Of a stretch of DNA of 64,000 bases, positions 45,489 through 57,165 are shown in pieces. The stretch spans positions 1 to 64,000 of the forward strand of contig JARBJD010000356.1 in assembly GCA_033064195.1 (NCBI GenBank). Reading direction: 5' to 3'. The translations under genes and the position numbers were made by a program. Each line of letters begins with the position of its first letter. Positions within the stretch are counted from its first letter, which is position 1. The stretch is from Blattamonas nauphoetae (lineage: Eukaryota > Preaxostyla > Oxymonadida). The notes under the pieces were generated by a model. That model was given only the letters and a program-made list of their open reading frames with translations, had not been told where the DNA came from and ran no database searches.

Positions 45489-48400
45489 TTATGTTTCTAC
45501 CGTCTTCAGGCAGTCTGTTCTGGTAAGATGATGAACTTCAATCGGAGCATTCTGGTTTTGTGTTGTGATTCCGAGGCAGAGAGGAGAAGGGATGTCGGTG
45601 AAGATACCAGGCTGTTCCTCATCGTCCACAAACAGTCGTGCTTCGCGAGTCGACATGTTCACACGAATCGCTGCTGTCTGTCCAACTCGATCACATTTCT
45701 TGTTTGTTCCTGCTGGTTTAAATTCTCCTCCTTTCCACATTTTTCCGTCCCAAAGGATGAAATCACCTCCAATCCCACTGTGATAGGTTCCACCAGTTCG
45801 TTGTATGGCATTTTCAGGAAGTGGATGTTTGAGGAAACCAAGTACTGAAAAGATGAGAAGAAAGAGCAACATACTCACAATCCAACTTGTATCGTTTCCT
45901 CTGATTTTGAGTTCCCAATCTCCCTCATCGATCGGAAAAGTGAATGCTGTTCTCCAATCTGTGTTTTTGTCAAGATTGACAATTTGAGTGAGAACACCGC
46001 CCTTGATTTGGTGAACAGTGTTATCGAACGTTTTGAGTGCTTCTTCTCCCGTCCACTCTTGTCCCATCATCATTTTCATCTGCTTCATCTTCTCAGACAT
46101 CTCATCGTCCTCCCTCACACACTCCTCCTTCCCTTCTCGAGTCTCTTCAAGTTTCGCTCTTTCTTTTTCAGTAATTTGCTTCTCATCCACTGTCAATATT
46201 CGAGTGGTCGGGGAGAGTGTTTGTTCGTTTACTGGTTCCGTCCTTATGAAGACGCCAAGTCGAGCAAGATGAAGGATTTTTATGTGAGCTTTCTGTTCAT
46301 GTGTCGAGATTCCGAGGCAGAGAGGAGAAGGGATGTCGGTGAAGATCCCAGGCTGTTCCTCATCATCTACAAGCAGTCGAGCTTCGCGAGTCGACATGTT
46401 CACTCGAATCGCTGCTGTCTGCCAAATTCGATCGCATTTCTTGTTCGTTCCTGCTGGCTTGAATTCTCCTCCTTTCCACATCCTTCCATCCCAAAGAAGG
46501 AAGTCACCACAAATCATTCCTGGATTGTTCCCACAATGACGTTGTGTGGCATCTTTAGGAAGTGGATGACTGAGGAAGCCAAGTGCTGAAATAATGAGAA
46601 GAGAGAAGAACACACTCACGTGCAAGAAAGCCTTCCCATTTCCTCTGATTTTGAATTCCCACTCTCCATCGTCGATCGGAAAAGTGAATGCTGTTCTCCA
46701 CTCATTGCTCCTTTTGAGTTTGATGATCTGGGCGATCGAGTTTGGAGTGAGTGTGTGAGCAGTGTCATCGAGTGTGTGGAGAGATTCTGTTCCAATCCAT
46801 TCTGTTCTCAACATCATTCTCATCCGCTCCAACTTCTCTTCCGTTTTCTTCTTGTCTTCTTCCAATTCCTTCATTCGAGCTGACAGAATGAGTGTTTGTT
46901 GTTTTACCAGTTTCATCTTCAAGATGTCTGTTCTAGCAAGATGAAGGACTTCAATCGGAGCAGTCTGGTCGTATGTGGTGATTCCAATATAGAGAGGAGA
47001 AGGGATGTCAGTGAAGATCCCAGGTTGTTCCTCATCGTCCACAAACAGTCGGGCTTCTCTCGTTGTCATGTTCACTCGAATAGCTGCTGTCTGCCCAACA
47101 TGATCACACTTTTTGTTGGTTCCTGCTGGCTTGAATTCTTTTCCTTCTTTCCACAACCCTCCATCCCAAAGAAAGAAATGACCCCCAATCCCACTAATCC
47201 ATCCTCCACACTGTTCTGGTGTGGTGTTTTGAGGAAGTGGAAATCCGATGAAGCCTAGCACTGAGAAGATGAGAAGAGAGAAAAGAGCACACTCACACTT
47301 AGTCCAGTCTGTTCCAATTGTCTGACTTTGAGTTCCCATTCTCCCTCGTCGATAGGAAATGTCATTGCTGTGCTGAAACGCTTTTCCAGTGGTACGATTT
47401 GTGTGAGAGTGGTTGAAGTGAGTCTGTGAGCAGTTCTGTCGAATGTTTTGAGAGATTCTGTTCCTGCCCATTCTGTTCTCAGCATCATTCTCATCCACTC
47501 CACCTTTTCTTCTGCTCTCAGCTTCTCTTCTCTCATTTCTTGAAGTTCTTTCACTGTCCTCTTCACTTCATCCGACAGTTTCTCCTTTTCACTCTCTGTT
47601 TGTCCTTTTTGTTCCTCTGCCTTCTTCATTTCTTGCTCCAATTCCTTGATCCGATCTGTCAAGGAGAGTGATGGTTTTCTTTGTTCAGCCCGTATGATGT
47701 CTGTTCTGGTAAGATGTAGGATTTCAATCGCTGCATTCTGGTCGTGTGTTGAGATTGCGAGACAGAGAGGAGAAGGGATGTCGGTGAAGATCCCAGGCTG
47801 TTCCTCATCGTCCACAAACAGTCGAGCTTCTCGAGTCGTCATGTTCACTCGAATCGCTGCTGTCTGCCCAACTCGATCGCACTTCTTGTTTGTTCCTGCT
47901 GGCTTGAATTCGTTCCCTCCTTTCCACAACCCTCCCTTCCAAAGAGAGAAGTGGCCACCAATCCCACCGAAATAGGATCCACAACCAGATCGTGTAGCAT
48001 CTTGAGGAAGAGTATGTCTGAGGAAGCCAAGCACTGAAACGATGAGAATAAAGAACTACATACTAACATTCCAAAGTGTGTCATTTCCTCTGATTTTGAG
48101 TTCCCACTCTCCCTCATCGATTGGAAGAGTGAAGGCTGTTCTCCACTTCGCAGTTTCGAGTTTGATGATCTGTGTGATCGAGTTTGGGGTTAGTGTGTGA
48201 ACAGAACGGTCGAATGTTCGGAGAGATTCTGTTCCAACCCATTCTGTTCTCAGCATATTTCGCATCCGCTCCAACTTCTCAGCCATCTCTATCTTCTCCC
48301 TCTCACTATTCTCCATCTTTTCCCTCACATCTTTAAGTTCGTTCACGATCTTCTTCACTTCATCCGACAGATTCTCTTTTTCTCTCTCTGTTTGTCCTTT

Positions 48401-51400
48401 TTGTTCCTCTGCCTTCTTCACTTCTTGCTCCAATTCCTTGATTCGAGCTGTCATGGAGAGTGCTTGTTTTCCTTGTTCAGTCTGTATGATGTCCGTTCTG
48501 GCTACATGAAGGATTTCAATGCGTTTATTCTCACCAGGGAATCCTGTGGAGATTCCGAGACAGAGAGGAGAAGGGATGTCGGTGAAGATCCCAGGTTGTT
48601 CCTCATCATCTACAAACAGTCGGGCTTCTCGGGTCGACATGTTCACCCGAATCGCTGCTGTCTGTCCAACGCGATCCCACTTCTTGTTAGTTCCTGCAGG
48701 CTTGAACTCTTTCCCTCCTGTCCACATTCTTCCATCCCAAAGAACGAAATCACCCCCAATCCCACTCTTCCAGGATCCACACTGATGTTGTGGGGCATCT
48801 TGAGGAAGAGGATGCTTGAGGAAGCCTAGATCTGAAACGATGAGAAGAGAGAAGAACACACTGACAACCCATGGTGTGTCATTTCCTCTGATTTTGAGCT
48901 CCCACTCTCCCTCGTCGATCGGAAGAGTGAAAGCTGATCTCCAGTTCCCAGGTTCGAGTTTGATGATCTGTGTGAGAGTGGTTGGAGTGAGTCTGTGCGC
49001 AGTTCTGTCGAATGATTTGAGAGACTCTGTTCCAATCCATTCTGTTCTCAACATCATCCTCATCCGCTCCATCTTCTCTTCAGCTTTGAGGTTCTCTTCC
49101 TCCAAAGAGAAGATTCGGGTTGACTTGGAGAGTGCTTGTTGCTTTTCAAGTTCTGTCTTATACACGTCAGTGCGAGCCAGATGATGAACTTCGATGAGAT
49201 GATTCTCACCAAGGAATCCTGTTGAGATTCCGAGACAGAGAGGAGAAGGGATGTCGGTGAAGATCCCAGGCTGTTCCTCATCATCCACAAACAGTCGTGC
49301 TTCTCTCGTTGTCATGTTCACTCGAATCGCTGCTGTCTGCCCAACGCGATCCCACTTCTTGTTAGTTCCTGCTGGCTTGAATTCTCCTCCTTTCCACATT
49401 CTTCCACTGAAAAGGTGGAAATCACCACCAATCCCACTCTTCCAGGATCCACACTGAAATCGTATGGCATTGTCAGGAAGAGGATGTTTGAGGAAGCCAA
49501 GGACTGAAAAGATGAGAAGAGAGAAGAACACACTCACGAACCAACTTGTATCGTTTCCTCTGATTTTGAGTTCCCACTCTCCCTCATCGATCGGAAAAGT
49601 GAATGCTGTTCTCCAATCTGTGTTCTTTTCGAGCTTGACAATCTGTGTGAGAGTGGTTGGATTGAGCGCGTGAGCAGTTCTGTCATAAATTTGGAGTGCG
49701 TCTGTTCCAACCCACACAGTTGGTACTGTCGCTCTCATCCGCTCCATCTTCTCAACCATCTCTCTCTTCTCCCTCTCACTCTTCTCCATCTTTTCCCTCA
49801 CTTCTTTAAGCTCGATGAGAGTTCTCTTTACATCATCCGTCAACTTCTCATTTTCTCTCTCGGCCATTTTTGTCTGCTCCTCTGCCTTCTTCTGCCTCTC
49901 CTCCGCTATCCGTTTCCCTTCCTCTGTTCTCCTCGTGTTCTCCTCTGTCCTTTTCTTCTCTTCTTCCATCTTCTCTTTTTCTCTCTCTGCTTGTCCTTTT
50001 TGTTCCTCTGCCTTCTTCACTTCTTGTTCCAATTCCTTGATCCGATCTGTCATGGAGAGTGCTTGTTTTCCTTGTTCAGTCTGGATGATGTCAATTCTGG
50101 CAAGATGAAGAACTTCAATCGCTGTATTCTGGTCGTGTGTCGAGATTCCGAGGCAGAGTGGAGAAGGGATGTCGGTGAAGATCCCAGGCTGTTCCTCATC
50201 GTCCACAAGCAGTCGAGCATTTCGAGTCGACATGTTCACTCGAATCGCTGCTGTTTGTCCAACTCGATCGCATATCTTGTTTGTTCTTGTTGGTTTGTAT
50301 TCTTTCCCTGCTTTCAACATTGTTCCATCAAAAAGATTGAAATCGCCTCCGATCCCACCCGAATAGCGTCCACAGCAGGTTAGCACGGCATCACTGGGAA
50401 TCGGGTGTCTGAAGAAGCCAAGCTCTGAAAAGCTGAGAATAAGGACAGACAAACTTACATTGAATTCAGTCTGTTCTGATCTTCTGATTTTGAATTCCCA
50501 CTCTCCCTCGTCAATCGGGAAAGTGAATGCTGTTCTCCACTTGTCTGATTTCTTCAGTTTCGCGATTTGTGTGATCGAGCTTGGAGTTAGAGTGTGAACA
50601 GAACGGTCGAGTGTGTGGAGAGATTCTGTTCCAATCCATTCTGTTCTCAACATCATTCTCATCCGGTCCATCTTCTCTGACAGCTCTCTCTTCTCTCTTC
50701 CACTCTTCTCATTCTCTGTTCTTGCATCTTCAAGTTCTTTCAGAGTTCTCTTCACTTCATCTGACAGCTTCTCTTTTTCTTTCTCGGATTGTTCTCTCGG
50801 TTCCTCAACATTCTTCAACTTCTCTTCTGCCAGCCCCTTCTCCTCCTCTGCTTTTCTTGCCTTTTCTTCTGCTTTCGTTTTCTCGTCCTCCATCCGAGCT
50901 CTTTCCATTTCTGCTTTCTTTTTCTCGTCTTCCATCCGAGCTCTTTCCATTTCTGCTTTCTTCTTCTCTTCTTCCATCCGAGCTCTTGCTGCTTCTGCTT
51001 TCTTCTTCTCGTCCTCCATCCGAGCTCTTTCCATTTCTGCTTTCTTTTTCTCGTCTTCCATCCGAGCTCTTTCCATTTCTGCTTTCTTCTTCTCTTCTTC
51101 CATCCGAGCTCTTGCTGCTTCTGCTTTCTTCTTCTCGTCCTCCATCCGAGCTCTTTCCATTTCTGCTTTCTTCTTCTCTTCTTCCATCCGAGCTCTTGCT
51201 GCTTCTGCTTTCTTCTTCTCGTCCTCCATCCGAGCTCTTTCAAGTTCTGCCCTCTTCAGTTTCTCTTCTGTCAGCAGCTTCTCTTCCTCTGTTTTTCTTC
51301 TTTTTTCCTCTGCTTCCACTCTCAGTGCCTGTTCGTCATTTTTCAGTTTCCAAACTCCATCAATTGTGTTCACAATGCATTGGAACGACTTGGAGAGTCG

Positions 51401-52455
51401 CAGCTGGCGACACGTTATTCGAGATTCGGCACACTGACAAAAATAGGAGAGGAGGAGAGAAAAGGAGGGATGATCAAAAGAGATGATAAGGGCACACAGG
51501 ATCCATTATTCGCATCAATAGTGCTCGCTCTTCCTCTCCACGCGAATTCGGAACGTTGATAACTCTGAACGACGTGATGTCCCGAATCAAATGGACTGGA
51601 TTCTTCGCTTTGAACGGCGGCTCCCCAAACAGCAGCCAGAACAGAATCACCCCCAACGACCACACATCCGCCTCGCACGTCGCTTCTCCCGTTTCTGATT
51701 CCAGTCTCTCCGGCGACACGTACAGCTGCGGCATCTCCAATTGAGTGAGGCTCACTTCTTCCGATTCGGTGACCCCAAAATAACCTACGTGGATGAACAG
51801 AGGACCGGAGAGGATGAACAGAGGACCGGAGAGGATGAACAGAGGACCGGAGAGGATGGAGGCAGAAACAATGAGGATATAGTGGAAAAACAGACATACA
51901 GAGCTTCGCATGGTCATCCCTTCCAATTAAAATGTTCGCCATTTTGATATCGCCGTGCGCAGTCCGTCCACCTTCGGAGTTGTGCATCATTTCCAACGCG
52001 GATGAAATATCTTCCATCACTCGATATACTTCCTGATATAATCAACATAACCACAACATGAAGACAATAAGGAGAGAAAAAATGTGAATTTGAGAAAGAA
52101 AACACGAAGAAAAGGTGATTTACGAACACACATCGCGAGGCAGGAGAACTTTCCTTTTTGTGTAGTCTTGAACAACATCCGCAAGAGATGTCCCACCCAA
52201 TTCCATCACCATAACTTTTATGTTGTCCATTGTGATGACTTCCTTCAGTTTGATGATTCGAGGATGGTCGAATGTTGTCAATATTTTAACCTCTCGATTG
52301 AATTGATCAATGTCGTTTTGAGTCAAGCACTGCACTATCTTTCCTGTGTAGTGGATGTTGGTCGACTTTTCAATCATTTCAACAACCACCACAGTACCAC
52401 CAGAGGACATGATTCGAACACATGAATCTGAACAAGAACCACAATCGAAATTCAT
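45489..52455 (-). CDS. Protein kinase - coiled coil - seven SPRY-like repeats
   Basis: The N-terminal kinase starts at 52,455 (or Met at 52,410). It shows FNREVKILTTFDHPRIIKLK, then VMVMELGGTSL, and RTAHGDIKMANILIGRDDHA. A 115-nt intron (51,785-51,899) leads into KLCYFGVTESEEV, where Tyr replaces the DFG Asp. Next are MPQLYVSPERLESETGEATC and DVWSLGVILFWLLFGEPPF. A 73-nt intron near 51,479 joins RIMDP to CAESRITCRQL. A highly repetitive charged coiled coil follows. Then come seven copies of an SPRY-like module (core GIGGDFHLFSGRMWKGGEFK, RVGQTAAIRVNM, REARLFVDDEEQPGIFTDIP). Each is split by a ~35-40-nt intron at the same place, just before LGFLKHPLP, and preceded by WRTAFTFPIDEGEWELKIRG. The last ends DCLKTVET at 45,489. 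It is likely a scaffold or signalling protein with weak or no kinase activity. Confidence 0.8.
50858..51235 (-). repeat. Nine 42-bp tandem repeats encoding coiled-coil heptads
   Basis: Units encode ARMEDEKKKAEMER, ARMEEEKKKAEMER or ARMEDEKKKAEAAR (two heptads each), and the last is degenerate (ARMEDEKTKAEEK). Perfect multiples of 42 bases keep the frame and the heptad register. Copy number is likely to vary between strains or assemblies. Confidence 0.85.
51792..51854. repeat. Three exact 21-bp tandem repeats inside an intron
   Basis: The unit GATGAACAGAGGACCGGAGAG occurs three times in a row and is preceded by a partial unit. It lies in the 115-nt intron (51,785-51,899) of the kinase-SPRY gene, just before the acceptor, and makes this intron far longer than the local norm. 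Confidence 0.88.
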
Positions 52456-52736
52456 TCATGAACAACAAGAACATGACAAACAGCCTTCGGGAACTTTGAT
52501 ACTATCAGTCATATTCCACGATCAATTGTGTTTAAAGGTGTCAACCATCCGATCAACCCTTAGAACAGACAGCTATCAATGATGATTCTTTGAAAATTGT
52601 GACCAATGAATTCCACAAAACAGGACCTATTGTTGTTGGAATTGAAACAAATGAGAAATCAATTTTTGCTCAAAAAAAGATGAAATGTTACTTTCAAAAC
52701 AGAAAAGGCTTGAAAATAATGAAGATCGAAGAGTCC
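52456..52736. other. Intergenic, no gene seen
   Basis: AT-rich stretch upstream of the kinase-SPRY gene start and downstream of the ARM-like gene (both minus strand). Probably the promoter of the former. No motif stands out. Confidence 0.4.
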
Positions 52737-54115
52737 TTATCGTTTAGAAGGAGGCGGATGTGCGAACTGGTGCTGTCTTCGCCGAGAAGAAACAATCTCA
52801 ATCGGAGAAAGGGAAGAAAGGCGAATATCCGGGAAATGAAGTGTCGAGTGTATTTTGGTGCTCTGCTTCCAAACAGGAGCAGCAGAAGTTGAGAGTCGTG
52901 TCATCGCCAGAGCGGGTGGAATGACAGAAGTGAAATTGGTTTTGAGTGTTGTTGCGACAGATTCAGCGACAATTTCGAGCATAGTGAGCACAGAAGGGAA
53001 GGAAGTGGTGTGACTCGAGTGGATGGTCGTTGTGGCGGCGGGGCGTGTGGGCGAACTCCAAACAGCTCGTCAGCAAGTTCGTTGGACACAAGAACTGGAT
53101 TCTCCATCAAATCTGGTTTGAGGATGGTTTCAATCGCCCTGTCTTCCTCCGCCACTGCCTTCCAATCTTCGGGAAGTCGGCGTCTTTGTTCGCTCTCCAG
53201 TTCTTCTTCAAGAAGATCCCAATCGAGTCCATCGTCCACAACAATCACCCCATCCACCGCGGAGAGCGACTGGATGGACGAGACGAAGTCAGGATGCACT
53301 CTTTCTGAGTCTTTCTGCTCAGACAGGTCAGCCATGACGAAAGAACGTGATCGAACAAGAACCCTGCTTCTGCTGAGAGGGGTATTTTTGGTTTGCGGCT
53401 GGGAATATCTGAAAATGAGACTTTTCACATTTTGCGACTGTTTTTGGGTGATGAGGTCTTCCCAGTGTTGGTTCCTGATTTCAGCTGCTCGTCCGACGAC
53501 GAAGCGTGGAGGCAGAGAAACATCGAGTGTGGAGAAGAGAGATTGGTAGTGACTGGAAGTGATCAGACGATCATGTGGAAGGACGATTGGGGGCAGATCC
53601 CAAGGATTCCTGGCGACATCGAAATGGAAGGGAGGAGAGGATGGAGTGTATTCTTCAGTGAGGAACAGATTCTGAGAGGAGAGTTGTCTGACGAGAGCGA
53701 GGGCACGCGGAGGGATGCGGTAGACATGGATCAGAGCGAGTGCTTCAGGGATTCCAGTGACGAGTCGATGGAAGCAAGAATACACGTGGAACAGCGAGAT
53801 GAGCGTGAGTGGCTTGTCGAGAAGTGTGGAGAGAACATGTGCTCCATTCCCTCCCTCCAAGAACTGTCGCTGAACGGCCTTACTGCCATCCATCATGTTC
53901 GACAGGGCACAACACCCTGCAGCACAAAAATTTAGGTCCTCGCTGGCCAGCCAGAGCATTCAAGATCGCCATCACAAACCCTTCATCGACAAAGAGCTGT
54001 GTCATTGGTTTGTCGTTCTTGCAAGACACTGCGACGACCCACGGAGCAGAGTTGATCAGCTGTGTCGTTGGGAGGATCTTTTCGTGAACCTCAACTTATT
54101 TTTCCGTCCGAAAGA
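52737..54115 (-). pseudogene. ARM-repeat-like protein with two frame breaks
   Basis: From the 5' side: HEKILPTTQLINSAPWVVAV, then KPMTQLFVDEGFVMAILNAL; a shift near 53,955; SEDLNFCAAGCCALSNMMDG, then AVQRQFLEGGNGAHVLSTLL and LTLISLFHVYSCFHRLV. These read like armadillo repeats. A long middle part is acidic (VIVVDDGLDWDLLEEELESE). After a second shift near 52,990 the C-terminus is VLTMLEIVAESVATTLKTNF to HQFAHPPPSKR, ending at 52,737. No GT..AG pair repairs either shift neatly. It could be a decaying gene, or a live gene with two sequence errors. The start is unresolved: a TAA lies just upstream of the first helix, so an earlier exon may exist. Confidence 0.5.
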
Positions 54116-54140
54116 CTGAGGGAGTGGACTTTCTGCTTTT

Positions 54141-55223
54141 CTATTCATGTTCTGGGAGGTTCATGCCATGCAGGTTGTTCCATTTGATCGATCTGTCAAC
54201 AATAAGTCCGCCTGGAATCGTGCCTTTATCGTTTCGTAGCTTTTGTCCAACCACATCTTCGATGCCCTCCATTCTCAACGTTCGACGAACTGTCTTCCAG
54301 TTCAGCTGCTCTTCTCCGCTTTCCCCGTTCCATCTCCACTGGATCTTGTTCATTTCATGCAGGAAATACTAGATCAAGTCCTCTTCTTCGAAGAATGTCA
54401 GACAGCTTGGGATCGCGGGAATGACTGGCATATGAAGAATCAAATCCATTGTTGGTAGATAGTATGGACATTGTACAAGGATTCTGACGATAAATATCAG
54501 AAAATCCTGTGATTGCTCCCCATCGACGATCGAGAAGCGGTTGACGCACAAATGGCAGATATACTTCTCCGAAGGGACGAGAACTTGCTGAAACACCGTC
54601 TTGTGAACAGCTTGTTGTTCATGGCCATCTTTAATTCCGAATACTGTGAGAGCATCCGGAGTTGCGAGCCAGATGGACCACTTGATGATTGTCAGGAGAT
54701 AGAAGTGGATATCGACTGCTTCGGCGAATGAAAGACAATATGGATTGAGAGTGGTGATGAGTTGAGGGATTAGACCAGCTTTGAGGAGGGTTAGTCGAAC
54801 TTTGAGTGAACAATTTGTGATCAGATAATCGAGTATCTCTACTGTTGCTGTGATGATTCTCATACTGGCTGAAGAAATGAGCACTACAATGCACTGGATG
54901 AAGTGGGTCAACGAATCATCGGAGGGCGCGGCAAGGCTGCCGACAAAAGCATCAGCTGATTGTGGACTCGTCGGAGTCGCAAAATCGAGAAATTTCACGG
55001 CTTTCTCTTCCAGAGAGGCATCAAGTGCAGGGTGTAGCTTCAATGTGGCAACGAAAGAACGAAAGATGACGGCCATGTCGTGAATAGCATTTTGGTCGCT
55101 TTCGTTCCAGTCTAGGAAAGCAGAACATTCTGGAAAAGATGACAAGCAGTGCAACCGAGAAAATGACAAATCAGAGCCTGTTGCACTCGATGATGTGTCA
55201 GTTTCCTGGTCGATCGCGGTCAT
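54141..55223 (-). pseudogene. Helical family 2 protein, copy F1, with in-frame TAG
   Basis: It starts MTAIDQETDTSSSATGSDLS and keeps the family core: SSFPECSAFLDWNESDQ, AVIFRSFVATLKLHPALDAS, LIPQLITTLNPYCLSFAEAV, then SEKYICHLCVNRFSIVDGEQ. At 54,369-54,371 the frame has TAG where all four paralogues have TGG (ESIWYFL type). The frame then continues intact through WKTVRRTLRMEGIEDVVGQK to NLHGMNLPEHE. A single Trp-to-stop change therefore separates it from a full copy. TAG works as a normal stop elsewhere, so I read it as a nonsense mutation. The paralogous family is large in Blattamonas. The fold is inferred to be an ARM/HEAT-like solenoid. Function unknown. Confidence 0.7.
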
Positions 55224-55369
55224 TTCTATAGTTTCAGACACAAAATCCACGTTACGGGTCAGAACCAGAATTGAGTGAAACGATGAAATTGACGTTTAAA
55301 TGGAATAAAAAAAATCATTTCATGAAGAGAAGTTGTCCTCCTCCTTTTCGCGATGCCTTCCTGAGGCTC

Positions 55370-56527
55370 ATTGCGAATTTCTCTTCGTTTGAAAACGGAG
55401 TTCAACAGTGTGCTCAATATTCTGAAAGGAAAATGTCTTGATCGAGACTGTCAAATTAAACTCGTTCGTCGTCCCCGTCGCTTTTCATTCCAAATGTGGG
55501 AGACACACAAGAGATTCTTCCCACCGACCCGACCATCCCTCCCCCACACTCTTCTCCGCAAGATAGAAAGGCTCGACCAGTTTTGTCAGTTCGATCGCAA
55601 AATAGAAAGGCTCGACCAGTTTTGTCAGTTCGATCGCATCGACAGACGGAACGAGAACAGCGATGCAACACGACAACTGGAGGAAGATATCGTAGACTCG
55701 AAAGGGAGGGCTGAGAACCAGCAGGTCCACACCAACCTTTGCTCGGAGTGGGGCGTCTGACAGAAGATCAGTCTTGAAAGATGACAATCTCACAACGATT
55801 CGCTTGGCGAGAGTGACGAGAGGGGCGAGGATCTGCCCCGGAGACGACGTGGGATGAGAGAACGGGGGTGGAAATGGGAAGGACAGCGGTGTGTTGGAAT
55901 TGATTTCGCCGATCGAGTAAAACTCTGTTGAGTCGATGCTGTCGGGATGGCTGTCGAAAACTCTCCTTTGTGCACCAACAAGGGTTCAATGTCACCAGAG
56001 ACCATACGGCAAAAGTAAGATGGCCTGAAATATGCGAACATGTGACACGAATGGTAAGAATGAGAGTGCTCGCTCATTGTTGTCGGCGATTTCTCCGATT
56101 CACAACCTGTCCAGATTGGATGGAGGAAGGCTGAAGGAAGCTCAGATGGGTGTTCTCCAAAGTGGCAACGAACTCAGAGAAGTTGGAGTTGACCATCGAT
56201 GAAGATTCTCTCGTCGCTCTCCTTCTTGTGTGAGGACGAGGTGCGGTTGGATGAAGGATGTGCTGGGTGTTCTGGAGCTCACTTTCAACTCAAACGACTT
56301 GCCTTCGTCAATCGTGTCGTTGGTCTTTTCACTTTTCCAGTGCTTGTTTTGGCGTGTTTCTCTTCCGGAGACGCGGCCGATGAAGATTTGGGCGATTCTG
56401 AATGAAAGGACGCGTGCGTTACAACTCCGTCAACATTTGAAAGATCGTTGAGAAAGCTATTCATCTCCCAGGAACAATCAAAATCTCCATCTTGAAGGTT
56501 TATATTATCTCTTTTTTTCATTTTCAC
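55370..56527 (-). other. Unrecognised gene remnant or multi-exon gene, frames unresolved
   Basis: Coding-like peptides occur in several frames. MKMKKRDNINLQDGDFDCSW begins at 56,527. It is followed by GKSFELKVSSRTPSTSFIQP, MVNSNFSEFVATLENTHLSF, HPTSSPGQILAPLVTLAKRI, then FKTDLLSDAPLRAKVGVDLL and YDIFLQLSCCIAVLVPSVDA. No consistent set of introns joins them, so this may be a decayed helical gene. A 39-bp tandem duplication at about 55,563-55,640 doubles the peptide IELTKLVEPFYFA. Part of the segment (about 56,285-56,390) is duplicated at 60,655-60,760. Confidence 0.35.
55563..55640. repeat. 39-bp direct tandem duplication
   Basis: The sequence around AAAGGCTCGACCAGTTTTGT followed by CAGTTCGATCGCA occurs twice in a row with one or two differences. 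The duplication keeps the minus-strand frame and doubles a 13-residue helix peptide. Confidence 0.8.
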
Positions 56528-57165
56528 TCACTTTTCTACAAATTCAAAGATCAGGTGACTCATTCTCCATCAAACAACTTTAATCGGTCAGATCGATGAT
56601 TGAACCGACCTTATACCGTGTATTGCATGCGATTCTTTTGGTTTGTGTCATTTATTTCGTTCACATTGACAGACACTCAGCACTTTTTTCAGGTGAGACG
56701 GATCGTGTCTAACAGGCAGAAAACAATCTGGCCTGTTCACCTATCTGATGCTTTCTCCTGTTTTCACTCGATCATGTATCTTTTGTCATGAATTTCTCAT
56801 CTTATAGATCACAAACTGACACGGACTTGTTGATCGTCCTCCTTGTCCTCTAATTCAGATCAATCTCAATTTCCCTTCACTTTATATCTCAAACCACCTT
56901 AATTGGATATGTCTCTCCAATTCTTAAGTCTAAATTCATCAATCTTGTCGAATCTTCCGATCCGCACTTTTCACGTCTTTTTCTTCAATAGATGTATTTG
57001 TATTGGTTCTCTCACACAGAATAGGGTTTTTACGTTGTTTTACATCATTTCTCCATTTTTCAACTTGTTCTGTGATAAAAAGTGTGCAAAAGTGTCCGGA
57101 TCAAAAAATGGCTTTATCGAACGCGATCCTACTTGAAATCCAGTAATTCACTCTTTTTCTGTCGA
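56528..57165. other. AT-rich intergenic stretch, no gene seen
   Basis: About 640 bases, T-rich on the plus strand, with only short frames lacking family signature. It separates the unresolved remnant from the next family 2 gene. Confidence 0.5.

Noticed and set aside
50581-51559. Plus-strand frames of 250-300 codons rich in Ser/Phe/Leu opposite the coiled coil
   Set aside because: Antisense of the 42-bp coiled-coil repeats. The repeat length, a multiple of three, keeps all frames open.
52590-52892. 100-codon plus-strand frame with basic residues
   Set aside because: It overlaps the C-terminal coding part of the minus-strand ARM-like gene and has no signature of its own.
54369-54371. Stop codon reassignment (TAG read as an amino acid)
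   Set aside because: A single nucleotide change from the TGG kept in all four paralogues explains it. Other genes in the window use normal stops.
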